Counted from the stretch's first letter, positions 19,591 through 32,129 are shown. The stretch is DNA of 64,000 nucleotides from Anaeromyces robustus (GCA_002104895.1 MCFG01000032.1:65001-129000), one strand, 5' to 3'. A program made the numbers and translations. Notes: generated by a model from the sequence alone, not told the origin.

Positions 19591-20011
19591 TAGACATAAA
19601 TATTTTAATTTAATTTATAAAAAATACTCACAAAATTTTACTTTATTATTATTATTATTATTATCATTATATAATAAAATGATTACAAGTAAAATAGAAA
19701 AACCAGTATTTTTTTTTATTTATATATATATATATATTTTTGAAATTTTGTTTTTTTTTTCACTTTATTAAAATCATATTTATGTGAAGTTAAAACAACA
19801 TGATATCTTAATTTATCATTCATAATATTTTTGGTATAATAAAAAAATTTTTTTATCTCTATATTTTGGTTACATTGTAAATTATATATTTTAATTAATT
19901 AAATTATTAAATAATAAATAAAATAAATAAATAAATAAACAAATGAGTTATGAATTAATATTTATTTAATTGAAATAAATAAAAATATGAGAGTTCAATT
20001 AGAAATTGATA
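19591..20011. other. Convergent 3' spacer
   Basis: A 421-bp A/T-rich stretch lies between the stop of the plus-strand 7TM gene and the stop of the minus-strand small gene. It should contain both 3' UTRs and poly(A) sites. Nothing else is seen. Confidence 0.5.
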
Positions 20012-20889
20012 TTATTTTTTTGCATTTAACAACCAGTATTTTTTTTCATCTTTATAAATTTCTTTTACATCTTGTATATTTTTAACCAAAAAATTCATTT
20101 TATTAATAGATAATTGCTCTTCCTATATTATTAAAGATTATACAATAAAATAAAAAAAATAAAATATAAAAAAAAAAAAAAAGTTAATTTTATTATGATT
20201 AATGATTAAAAATAATTATTTGTTTTAATTAATATATATATATCTATATTATTTTAAATATAAAATATATATATCTATGTATAAATTATTAATACATACT
20301 TGCTGTATATCATTTAATTCTTTACCAAAACCATTTGAAAATTTATTAATAAAAATCTTAGAAAATAGGTCATCATCAGAAGTTATATCTTCTTTAACTT
20401 CATTTTTTTCTTCATTATTATTTGATTTATATTTATTTGAAATATCTGTTAATAAGTAAGTACACTATTTAAATATTCATTTAATGTATATATATATAAT
20501 AGAAATGTTAATTTTATTAAATTATAGTCAATCTTTAAAATTAAAATTTCATTTTTATCATATTATCAACTTTTTAATATTATATAATAAAAACATATAA
20601 CAATATACAGAGATAGATAGAAACATACTCTCATCATAAAACTTTCTTTTTCTGAAATTTCTTGTGGATAATATGTTATAAGATTGTTAAAAGCTTCTTC
20701 AATTTCTTTTGAAGCTTGATTAGAAAATAAATTTGAATTCAACCATAATAATGAATGTATTTGTTCTATTACATCTTGTAATGTTGCCTTTTCTAAATCA
20801 ACATTATTTTCTTCTAATTCAATATTTTCAGTTTTCTTTAATAAAGATAATAAATTTATAAGAAGATTTTTTAAATTATCTATATCCAT
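20012..20889 (-). CDS. Small hydrophilic protein, possible ribosome-assembly protein 3 (Rsa3)-like C-terminus, 3 exons, 178 aa
   Basis: Exons 20889-20629, 20464-20300 and 20122-20012 join in phase to 178 residues. The N-terminal half is an acidic, helical segment with many Leu/Asn/Glu; the middle has a short KSNNNEEKNE linker and EDITSDDDL. The C-terminal 55 residues read FSKIFINKFSNGFGKELND, followed by ..NKMNFLVKNIQDVKEIY. The spacing of F, Y/I, F, EL and L resembles the conserved Rsa3 domain of fungal 60S-assembly proteins (K-x-F-x-x-x-L-x-x-L-R...L...I/L..L). This is a weak, pattern-level match; an unrelated coiled protein is equally possible. The start ATG at 20889 is the first in frame, with an A/T-rich leader upstream. 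Confidence 0.5.
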
Positions 20890-21713
20890 TTTTTATATAT
20901 ATATATACTTTAAATTTTATATTTAAAAAAAAAAAATGTAAAAGATTATTTAAAAAAAAAAAAAAAATTTTTTAAATTAAATTGAAATCTTATAGGTTAA
21001 TAAATTTTTAAAATATATATATATTTTTTTATTTCAATTTTTGTTATTATTTTATAATTAATATATTAATACTAATACAATTAAATTTTTTAAGTACTTT
21101 TCATTGAATGAAAAAAAAAAAAAAAAAAAAAAAAAAAGAGTGAACTATTTATTAAAATTAAAAGGATTGTCTTTTTAAAGTATTTTTTCATAATAATATT
21201 AATTTAAAAAATTATAATAAAAAGAAAAATAAAAAAATAAAATATTATATCTTTTTTATATTTTTTGGTTTATTTTTTCATTTGTATTTATTATTTATTT
21301 TTATTTATTTTATTTTAAATTATTTTAATTATTATTTTTATTATATATTTTTTTTTTAAAAAAAAAAGTCTTTATCAATTAATTATAAGAAAAATATAAA
21401 ACTATATTAAAAAAATTTTTATAAAATTAAGAATAAAAAAAAAAAAGGAAATAAAAAATATTAAACAAAGATATGTATTATTAAACAATGATTATATAAA
21501 GTAATATTCAAAATATTTATAAATTAAAAAATAAAAATAAATTTAAATACAATATAATAAAAACATTAAATCATATTAATTATATTAATACGATAGTTAT
21601 TTCAGATAATACTATTATTTATATTTTAATTATTATTATTATTATTATTATTATTTATTATATACTGTTTTGTTTGGTTAGTTTTTATTTACTATAAGAT
21701 TCTATTTTTTTTT
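20890..21713. other. Intergenic spacer
   Basis: About 820 bp between two minus-strand genes, with poly-A at about 21111-21137 and short T and A runs. It should hold the promoter of the small gene to the left. No coding potential was seen. Confidence 0.4.
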
Positions 21714-23967
21714 TTAATGCAATTTATGTAATATGGAATCATTACTACTAAAAGTATCACGATTTCCACCATCAAAAGTACCTCTTAATGCATTACGATA
21801 GGTTTCTGATATACTTTTGAAACTGTCCATACTATCTGATATAGCTAAAAATTCACTTGTTCTTAATTCTTCTACATCACTACTTCTGGTAGTTAATGAA
21901 CGATTAGCATCAATATCTACAACAATTCTTGAATTTGTTTGTGAATAATTATCATCATCATCATCATCTATTCCTGCAAATTCATTATTTACTTCTACAG
22001 TAGCATATTGAATATCTGGAATAATTTGTTTCATTCCATCATTGTTTACATCTTCATCCATAGTTATATTTTCAAATTCATTATTTACTTCTACAGTAGC
22101 ATAACGTATATCTGGAATAATTTGTTTCATTTTATTACCATCTTCACCTTCATTACTTTGGTTTTCTAATTCATCTAATGCTTCAAACATTGAACTTGTA
22201 AAACTTGGACAATTTGTATGTTCGATAACCATTTCTCCCATTTCTGGAACAATATTATTATAACCTTCATTTAAAAGTTTTGTTTTATCATCTTCATCAA
22301 CTGCATTTTCTAAAAGAGGTCTACCAACAGTATTGTAATTTTCTTCTTGAATATTATATACTGGTAATTCAACATCAACTTTATTTACAAGATTTGGAAG
22401 AGGTTCAATGCTATTTGTATTAATAAATTCTTGATTAGTTGGGAAACTATCAACTGGAATATTTGGTTTAAGGTAATTACTTGGAAGATTCTTTGAATAG
22501 TTATCAGGTGTTGGAGCTAATGCCATTGTATCATTATCAAATCCTTTACTTTTATTTAATGTATTTGTACTAATAGTAGCAGGAATACTATTACAAGAAT
22601 AAATATTATCATAACTATCATCAGAATCCTTAAATTTACTTTTACCAACAAGTAAACCAGCAAAACAAATACCACCAACAGTTATTCCAATTCCTACCTT
22701 TAAAAGAATAGATAATATTCCTCCTTTCTTTTTTTCATTTTTATTTCCATCTTGTTTATTATCAGGATTAACAACATTATCAATACTTCCATTTGCATTT
22801 GGTTTAACTTGAGTAATATCAATAGGATTATCTGAAGATTGATTTTCTGTCACTGGTATTGTATTATCTGTTACTGGAACAGGATTTTCTTGTGTTGAAG
22901 TTTGTTCATTTTGATTAGTGTTAATTTCATTATTATTATTTGTAATAGAAGATGAATCATTTGAATTATTATTTGAACTATTACCATTCTCAGTTGGAGG
23001 AGGATATGACTTTGGATTTGATGATGGAACAGAATTATTATTATTACTATTACTATTATTATTATTTTTATTTTTATTATCAACTAAACCGTTTGTAATT
23101 TCTTCTTCTTCATTTTTACTAACGTCTGGTGGTGGATATGATTTTGGGTCAGGGGAAACTGGTGTAGTATTTACGTTTTGAGGTGGTTGAGTTTTTGGTG
23201 ATTGTGTTTGTGGTGGTTGGGTAGTTTTTGGTTTAGTTTGAGTAGTAACGGTAGTTGTTCTAACAACAGTAGTAGTTGTTTTTGGAGCAACAGTAGTTGT
23301 TTTCTTAACTTCTGGTTCTGGTGATTCAACTAAATTATTTGTTGAATCATCTTCCTCATCATCAAGGTTTATATCTGCAATGTTTGGAGGTGGATTTGAT
23401 TTTGTTTCTTGTTCCGGTTCTGCTTTTGCTTCATCATCATCATCTTTCCAAATTTTATCTATTTGTGATTCTCGTGAATCATCTTTTACTGTACTTGGTC
23501 TTGGTTGTACTCTACGATTACTTTTATTAGTCACATCACGTAAAGGTTCATTACTTACTGCATTACTTTGTGGAAAGAGAGCATCGTTTAAACTTCCAAA
23601 GAAATCATTTATTGCTTTATTTAATTTTTTAAATTAAATATATTTTATTTTTTTTTATTTTTTTTTTTTTTAAATTTTTAAATTTTTAAATTTTTATAAT
23701 TAATTTAATTTTTTTATAAAAAGAAAAAAAAAAAAGATACACAATTATTATTATTAAAAAAAAAAGAACATTTAGATTATTAAGGAATAAATTTTATATT
23801 TTTACTTTAATAAATAAATATATATTATTATCATTATATTATTTACATTGCTCAAGATATTCTTCTGTTTCTTTATCATTAAGAATTTCCACTAATGACT
23901 GAGTATATCCCAAATTGATACAGAAAACAGTTATTATTAAGAATAAATATAATATATTGACTTTCAT
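21714..23967 (-). CDS. Signal-peptide single-pass membrane protein with Pro/Thr-rich ectodomain, 2 exons, 673 aa
   Basis: Exon 1 is 23967-23847 and exon 2 is 23614-21714. The donor (CAAT then GTAAAT) and the acceptor (AAAG) join in phase. Exon 1 codes a clear signal peptide: MKVN, hydrophobic core ILYLFLIITVFCI, then NLGYTQS. After FFGSLNDALFP comes a long acidic, Pro/Thr/Asn-rich ectodomain with a TTTTVVRTTTVTTQTKP stretch suited to O-glycosylation and repeated S-Y-P-P-P motifs. A single helix (about residues 345-367, LKVGIGITVGGICFAGLLVG) follows a KKKGG stop. The cytoplasmic tail is acidic and contains two copies of a block MKQIIPDI-(R/Q)-YATVEVNNEF separated by about 10 residues. No enzyme domain is recognisable. 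An upstream donor at 24188-24183 and acceptor at 23982-23981 suggest a 5' UTR intron. Confidence 0.75.
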
Positions 23968-26663
23968 TTTTTCAAATTTACTAAATAATACAAATAATAA
24001 TAAATAAATAATATATAATTCAATTAATATAAAATAAATAAAATTAAACAAATTTTAATTGTAATAGAATATTATAATTAATATTTCCATAAAAAAAATT
24101 TTTTTTTCATAGAAATACTTTAATATTTAATTTTTATATTATAACAAAATAAATTTTAAATATAATAAACAATAATTTTAATACTTACCAAAAAATGTTT
24201 TAAATATATTCTACAAAGATATTTCAATACAAATATACACAACCTTTTTCGAATTAAATGTAAAAAAAAAGGTTATGTTTTTGATATTGTTATTACTATA
24301 ATCAAAAACAATATTTAATATATATTATTAAATATACTTATAGGTATTTTTATATTTATAATTTCAAAAAATATTTAAAAAAAATTTACTTTCAAATGTA
24401 CTCTTTCGACGTATAACTATATAAGATTGTGATAATGTTTAAAGGATAATACAAATAAAAATTTTGAAAATAAAATATTTATCATATATTATTTACACAA
24501 TTGTATAGTTATTGATAAGAAGTATTTATATTTAATTGATATATCTACAAATTTTCAGTTATGATATCCTTTGAAAGGATAGTTAAAAAAAATAATATTG
24601 AATTTTAAATACAATCTTATTATTTTTAATTATGATTACAAAGTAAAATTGATTAGATTTAAATTATATTCTATATAAACAATTTCAGAGAAAAAAAAAT
24701 TAAAAAAAAAATTATTTTTTCCTTTTTTTTTTTTTTTTTTTTTTTTTAATAATAATAATTTTATATAATTATAACAATTTCAACGTATGAACCGCTATTT
24801 TTTATATATAATAATATTAATATTATATTAATTTTAATAAATATTTAATATCAATATCATTTAATAATAATTAATTTTAAAAAAATTCATAAAAATTATA
24901 AATAAAACAAAATATATATAAATATATATTGTAATTCATTGTAATATATAATTAATATATGATAATATATATTATATTGTATGTTAACATATTATCTATA
25001 TTCTATTTAATATTAATTATATATTTTTATTAATATATATTACAATACATTTCAATATACGTAATAACATATTAAAATATAAATATAAATAATAATTTTA
25101 ATTTATTTCATTAATAATTAATATAATTATAGTTGGTGAATTGATTAAACTCGAAATTTTTAATTTAACATCACCTAATTTAATTTATTATTAAACATGT
25201 AACTATTAAAAAAAATTATTTTTTAAAAATATTAAATAATTATAAAATTTTATTCAATTATAATAAATATTTATTTATATATTTATTAATCTATTTATTT
25301 ATTTATTTATTTATTACTATTTACATTTAGTTATATATATTACAATTAAATAAAATATATATAAATATATAACATTATAATAAATAATATATTTATATAT
25401 ATTTATAATATATAATATACATAGAAATATAATTTTTTATTTCTTTATTTATTATTCATTCATTTTTTTTTTTTGTTTATTAATATATCATAATCAATAT
25501 AATAATTAAAAATTATTAAATATTTTTTATTTATATTTTTATTTTATTTTATTTTTTTTTTTCATTATATACATTTTAATCATATTAATTATTTACAATA
25601 AATGATTTTTAATTATATTATATCACTAAAAATAAAATAAATACATTTATTAATTTTATTAATCTTTGATAAAAATAACTAATTAAACAATAAAGAAAAA
25701 ATCATTCACAAATAAAATGATATGAAAATGACATATTATATATAGTAATATTAAAGTATTAAAATATTAAAAAAAAACTTATAATTATTAAATATATAAG
25801 AATTAATCATGAAAAACATGTTTTTTTTTTTATTCTAGATGATTTAATTGTCATTAAAAATAAAAAAAAATAATATTAGGTCAAAAAAAAAAAAAAAAAA
25901 CTATAATCAGATCGGTATATTTTCTTTTAATAATTAGAATGATAAATTTTAGATTACAACATATAAGCTAAAATATATTGCCTGATTATAAATTATTATT
26001 CATATTTAATAATTAATTTATCATGATATTTTAACATTTTATATATATATATATTAATTATTTCGTATAGAAAGAAAAAAAAAAGTTTTGTATTGTTTAA
26101 ATAATATTATAATGAATCAATATAATTCTTTATTTAATTATCTAATAAATTTGATATTAATTAATTTGATATTGATTGATTATTTATAATAGTAAATTTA
26201 ATAAATAATACTAGTTAATGAAATACAATCATAATAACAATATTACAATATTTATTTACTGAAATATCTTTTAAAAATACTTTTATTCCTTTTTTTTTTT
26301 AATGTTATAACGGTTTTTAATATTATTATTTATAATAACATTTATGATTATAATTAAATATTATTAATCCAAAAAATTAAAAATTAAAAATTAAAAATTA
26401 ATAATTTTATATAATAAATAAATAATTATACTTTTTTTAATATTATTATTATTTATTATTATTTATTATATATCTTATATTAAATAATTTTATTATAAAA
26501 TAGTATATTTTTATTTATTTAATTTTTTATATATATAATTTTATTTTTTAAATTTTTTATATTAAAAAATATTCTATCAATATATTTATATTAATAAGAA
26601 AAAGAAAAAAACATTAATAGAAAATTAAAGTCTTTTTAATTATAAAACGGCATATTCCAAAAC

Positions 26664-26699
<36 letters not shown>

Positions 26700-27104
26700 A
26701 GTATCTGAATTTAAATATTAATATTAATAATATATTAAAAAAGATGAATTTATATATAAATTTTTAATATACAAACTTAATCCTTAACTTACCGTTAAAT
26801 TTTTAAATATACCATTTATATATATTTTAATGTTACACTAAATTTAATTAGTTTTATTTTCATATATATTAAATAAAGCTAATCACTAATAATAATATAA
26901 AATTTAACCATAGAAAAAACATTTCATTAAATATGTATAAAAAAAGAAATTTATATGTATTATAAATATATTAATTTTTAAAATTTAAAAAAAAAAAAGA
27001 AATTAATTATTGAGTACATTTAATTATGTAGGGTTTTTTTTTTTTATTTATTATACATATTTAATATTAAAATAATAATTTTATATAATGTCTACAATTT
27101 TGTT
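23968..27104. other. Gene-poor AT-rich region
   Basis: About 3.1 kb with no supported exon except a probable noncoding first exon of the minus-strand membrane protein ending near 24189. Poly-T (about 24723-24747), poly-A (about 26668-26698) and ATTT runs are present. Reading frames are short and made of low-complexity codons. Confidence 0.5.
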
Positions 27105-27307
27105 ATATTACAAAATAAACGTGATAAATGAATTGACCAACATAAATTTATGCATAAATTTATATATTTAATTACAAAATGAACATGATATATTAATTGA
27201 CTAACATAAATTTATGTTTATAAATTACAAAATGAATATGATATATTATTATTGACGAATATAAATTTATGTTTAAAAATTACAAAATGAATGTGATATA
27301 TTAATTG
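27105..27307. repeat. 55-bp tandem array, left part
   Basis: About four units, each with an acaaaatgaa..gtgatata core and an ataaatttat palindrome, spaced about 55-62 bp. The same unit continues at 28280 after an inserted element, so the two arrays were probably once one. Confidence 0.8.
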
Positions 27308-28279
27308 GGAGAGTTGCATTTCGCAATGTTGCATTTCGCAATGGGGCGCATGACAAAGATTTGTAGGTTGCATTTCGCAATGTTGCAATTCGCAATGTTG
27401 CATTTCGCAATGGGGCGCATTATTGTATAAATAATTAAATAAATAAAAATATAATATAAAGAATTATTATTTAATAATATTTTTTTATTTAATAATATTT
27501 TTTTATTTAATGATTTAATAATATTAAATATTTTTTTTTAATATTGAATATTTTTTTAGTATTTTAATAATATTTTATTTATTTTTTTTATTTAATGATA
27601 TTGAATATTTCTTCAATATTTTTTTTATTTAATGATATTGAATATTTCTTCAATATTTTTTATTTAATATTTTAATAATATTGAATTTTTTTTTAATATT
27701 TCAAATCAAAAAATTTTATAAAAATATTTAATTTTATAATGAATTTTTATTTTTATATTTTTTTTTCGTAAATAAGTAATTAATAAAAAAATATTTATTT
27801 ATTTATTTATTTGTTTCTTTTCTTTATTCTAAAGTTTATATTATTTTTTATTTATTATTTGTTAACGTCTTTTTAATAAATATATATATATAATACTGTT
27901 ATATTATTTATTATCTTTTATTTTTTTTATTATTATTCATTTATCAAAAAAATAAAATAAATATATTTAATTTTATAATAAATTTTTTTTTTTTTTTAAT
28001 TTTTTTACTTTTTTTTTTTTTTGTAATTAAGTAATTAATAAAAAAAGAAATATTTATTTATTTGTTTATTTTTCTATTCATTTATTTATATATATATTTT
28101 TTATTTATTTATTTAATTTTTTTAAATTCTATTTTATTTTATTTCATAACGTGGCTTTCATAATTTGTGTTAAAAAATTTTTCATTTTTTTATTTGTTTT
28201 TTATGCGCCTCATTGCAAAAATTTAATATGCGCCCCATATCATATTGCGAAATGCAACATTGCGAAATGCAACACATTC
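27308..28279. mobile_element. Probable non-autonomous DNA transposon with inverted GC-rich ends and 10-bp target duplication
   Basis: A 972-bp segment interrupts the 55-bp array. It is flanked by the direct repeat atattaattg at 27298-27307 and 28280-28289, where the uninterrupted array unit has a single copy. The left end has ttgcatttcgcaatg copies at 27314, 27329, 27368, 27383 (one base changed) and 27398, with ggggcgcat after the 2nd and 5th. The right end has the same 15-mer inverted at 28243-28257 and 28258-28272, preceded by atgcgcccc at 28228. The interior (27420-28200) is A/T filler with no transposase frame. A 9-10-bp duplication is typical of Mutator-like elements, but no family can be proven. 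Confidence 0.65.
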
Positions 28280-28475
28280 ATATTAATTGACTAACATAAA
28301 TTTATGTTTAAAAATGACAAAATGAACGTGATATATTATTATTGACGAATATAAATTTATGTTTAAAAATTACAAAATGAACGTGATATATTAATTGACT
28401 AACATAAATTTATGTTTAAAAATGACAAAATGAACGTGATATATTATTATTGACTATGACTAACATAAATTTATT
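28280..28475. repeat. 55-bp tandem array, right part
   Basis: Three or more units continue the array with a 55-bp period; acaaaatgaacg cores occur at about 28317, 28372 and 28425, and an ataaatttat palindrome occurs in each unit. The last unit decays at about 28465. Confidence 0.8.
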
Positions 28476-28706
28476 AATAATTATTTTTATTAATTATTAT
28501 CATTACTTGTTATATTATTTAATTTGGAATGTATTTATAATATATTTACTTTTAAGATAAACTTTCATATAATGATTATAAGATTAATCACTTTTTATAT
28601 TATTATATTTTTTTTAATATATTTAAAAAAAAAAAAGATTATAGACGTTTCTATATATAATATGATTAATTTGTAATTAAGAATATAAACATTAAATTAT
28701 AATATA

Positions 28707-28885
28707 TAAATTGCTGTCAGTAGTATTATTTTCATTATTAAATATTATGTTTCTATTTGTATTTGTTTTATTATTTCATTATTGTTTATTAGTTCTTTGA
28801 TGTAATGGTACTTGTTGTTAATAGGATAAATTGCTATCAGTAGTATTATTTTCATTATTAAATATTATGTTTCTATTTGTATTTA
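28707..28885. repeat. 120-bp-spaced direct repeat
   Basis: The block at 28707-28766 recurs at 28827-28885 with only one or two differences (ttgctgtcag versus ttgctatcag). The offset is exactly 120 bp, so it looks like a partial tandem duplication whose intervening part has diverged. Confidence 0.8.
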
Positions 28886-29428
28886 TTTATTGATATTATG
28901 ATCCATTAAAAAAAAAGTATTTGTAATATTTATTATTATTATAATATTTAGCGGTTTTACTAAACTATTATATATTACCCTTGAAAATTCTAAGTGAAAT
29001 AATACAGATGCTGAGTATTATAATATTTATGAAATATCATAAGTACTATATAATTCAAAAAGTTTTTTTTTTATTTTTTAGAATAAACTTGATGTTTTTA
29101 AAAAAATTTTAATATTAATTCTTGTATTTATGTTTAAAATTATATTGATAATTTTTATTAAAACTAACCAATATCAATAATAACTTAGAATAAAAATAAA
29201 AAATTTATAATTAATCATTTCTTTTATAAAAATGTTATTTAATCATTTTTAGTAAAAATTATCACCAAAGGTTAAAAACCTAATTTTTTTTAATGTTTTT
29301 TGTTTAAAAATTGTATTCTAATTTATAACTTTATGATTTCTTACTTTAAATTATATTTTTTATTTTTATTTTATTTTATTTTATTTTATTTTATTTTATT
29401 ATTATTAATTTTAAAATAATTGTTGTGT

Positions 29429-29957
29429 TATTTAAAAAAAATGGTTGTCATAATTAAATTAATACTTTCCATTATATTGAAAATAACATTTTTTTATTTT
29501 TGGATAAATTTTTTTTTTTTTTTAATAATTTGAATATTTTTGGTCTTTCAATATTTTCAAAAAAAAAAAGGTTAATGTCATAATTAAATAAATAAAAAAA
29601 AACATAAAAAAACTTATTAAAAAAAATTAACATTATACTGACAATACCATTTTTTTTATTTTTGGATAACTTGAATATTCTTGGTCCTTCTGTATTTTCT
29701 GATATCTGCTTGAGTATTCTAGGTTTTTTTATATTATAATTATTACATGATTTTTTACATTAAACCTAAATTTATTTTTTTGTTATTAATTTTAAAATTA
29801 ATTGTTGTGTAACTTATTATAATTAAAAAAAAAAAAAAAGGTTAATGTCATAATTAAATAAATACTTTCCATTATATTGAAAATAACATTTTTTTATTTT
29901 TGGATAAATTTTTTTTTTTTTTTAATAATTTGAATATTCTTGGTCTTTCAATATTTT

Positions 29958-29992
<35 letters not shown>

Positions 29993-30430
29993 TTAATGTT
30001 ATAATTAAATAAATAAAAAAAACATAAAAAACATAAAAAAACTTATATCCAAAAATAAAAAAATGGTATTTTTAAGATAATGTTAACTTTTTTTTTAATA
30101 ATTTGAATATTTTTGGTCCTTCTGTATTTTCCGATATCTGCTTGAGTATTCTAGGTTTTTTCATATTATAATTATTACATGATTTTTTACTTTATACTCA
30201 AATACTAATTTAATCATGACATTAACCATTTTTTTAATTATAAAAAGTAACACAACAATTAATTTTTTTAAAATTAATAACAAAAAAAAAAAATTTGACG
30301 TTATCTTGAAAATACCTTTTTTTCATTTTAAGTTTTTTTTTTTTTTTTTTTTTAATTATTTGAATATTTCCATATTTTCTAATATCTGCCTGAGTATTCT
30401 AAGCCTTTTCATATTATTTCTACATTAAAA
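29429..30430. repeat. Duplicated dispersed repeat, two and a half copies
   Basis: A module with ggttaatgtcataattaaat, then tactttccattatattg and ttggtctttcaatattttc, occurs at about 29446-29612 and again at about 29840-30045. A second module, with gatatctgcttgagtattct and attattacatgatttttt, occurs at about 29686-29760 and 30111-30193, with a degenerate third copy at 30354-30425. The modules alternate with about a 400-bp offset. It resembles a decayed transposon or LTR family; no coding sequence is left. Confidence 0.7.
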
Positions 30431-30984
30431 ATATATTTGAATAAGTATTACTCATGTAATTCCTAAGTTTTTTATTTAATCCTATTTATTTATTTGTTAA
30501 ATACATTAACTTTCACTTTTTTATAATGACATAAGTGTTTGATTACATTTACGGAACGGTTGTAATTTTTGATATTATCATTAATTCTATTATTATTATT
30601 GTTAATAAGTATATTGAAATTGTCCTATATAATATTGTTATTAAATTTAAATTTTCTTAATTCTACTATTTTAACTAAAATTACCTTACTATTTTTAACA
30701 TAAAATATTTTAAAAACTCATTTAGTAGTTATTGATATTTGTCCATAAATTAAAGAATCATGAAATGATTTTGAATTGATATAATTATACAGATAATTAA
30801 TGATTATAATCTTGAATATGTCCTTTAAATTAAGATTATTAAATAAATATTAAATATATATACAATATTTTTTTTTGTATTATTTTTGTATATACTTTTT
30901 CCAATATTTGTCAAATAGTATAATAATTATTAATTGTATTTCCTTCTTCATTTATTTTTTGTCAATTTTTTTCTAAATCGTCTA

Positions 30985-31240
30985 TGATAATGTACCTTAT
31001 ATCATTTTATATTTCATTCATATTAATGTACCTTATATCATTTTTTATTTCATTCATGATAATGTACCTTATATCATTTTTATTTCATTCATAATAATGT
31101 ATCTTATATCATTTTTTATTTCATTCATAATAATGTATCTTATATCATTTTTTATTTCATTCATGATAATGTACCTTATATCATTTTTTATTTCATTAAT
31201 GATAATGTATCTTATATCATTTTTTATTTCATTCATGTTT
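30985..31240. repeat. 36-bp tandem repeat, seven copies
   Basis: Units beginning tgta(c/t)cttatatcat start at about 30991, 31027, 31063, 31098, 31134, 31170 and 31206. The period is 35-36 bp, with small length changes in a T run. It lies directly upstream of the integrase remnant. Confidence 0.9.
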
Positions 31241-31399
31241 ACATTCTTTTCGTATATATGATTTTTGTAATTTTTATATAATTTTATCTTTACTGATATC
31301 TTTAGTTTAATTATAGGGTTTATAGGGGTGTGTGTATTTGTATAGATAATTATAATTGATAATATAATTATATATATTTTAAATATTAAAATACTTCTA

Positions 31400-31960
31400 T
31401 TCCAACCAGAACAGACTTAAAAGAAAATATTATTGGGAAAGTATTGTCTACTAAAGATGTAGATCTATTTGTAAAAAACTTTTTATGATTGCCAATTGAA
31501 TCCTTTGTTACTAAGTCATATTTACCTTTTTCTAGAGTGGGTCTTGATATTATTAGATCATGATCTATTATAAAATCTAAAAATCTAATAATAAGTATAA
31601 TATTATTTTAGTTGATTATTTTACTAAGTGGTTCAGTTTCAAACCACTTAAAAACCATCAAATCTAAGGATGCTTTAAAACTTCTTTTTAATGTATTTTC
31701 TCGTTATAGTATTCCTGAAATATTAATTACTAATAATGGTCCTCAATTTATTTCTAATATTACAATAGAACTCATTGATAATAATAAATTGCCTATGCCC
31801 ATTATTATACTAGTATATATCATCCTGAAAGTAATGGACAAGTTGAATACAGAAACAGAGAAATTGTTAAGTATATTAGATTATTAGGTAGAATTGAAAA
31901 AGACTGGGATGATATTCTTTCTATTGATTTATGGGGCAATAGGAACTTACAAAAATGAAA
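31400..31960 (+). pseudogene. Decayed Ty3/gypsy-type retrotransposon integrase fragment
   Basis: In changing frames one reads KYYWES and KDVDLFVKNF (end of the zinc-binding domain), PFSRVGLDII (linker to the core), DYFTKW, then SRYSIPEILITNNGPQFIS (core with the second catalytic Asp changed: T-D-N-G is T-N-N-G), YHPESNGQVE with the catalytic Glu, and IEKDWDDIL. Stops and frameshifts at about 31480, 31550, 31605, 31640 and 31800 separate these pieces. Reverse transcriptase, protease and LTRs were not found nearby. It is a dead copy, described only as a relic. Confidence 0.75.
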
Positions 31961-32129
31961 TCAGTAATATTTTCAAGAAGCTAAGTTCATTTTTAGTGCT
32001 ATTATAGTAAGATATTATAATCACTCTTTATCAAAACTTGTATTTCTCAGGAAAAAAAAGGATAATATACATCATTACTTGGATAAATTTGGTTAAATTA
32101 TTATCATTAATGTTATTATCATTAATTAC

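Noticed and set aside
27218-27403. Minus-strand frame with MQHCEMQ repeats, resembling a Cys/His metal-binding repeat
   Set aside because: It is only the translation of the 15-mer arrays at the transposon end; it stops inside the element and has no continuation.
30985-31240. CRISPR-like regular repeat
   Set aside because: The units are directly tandem without spacers, and the DNA is eukaryotic.
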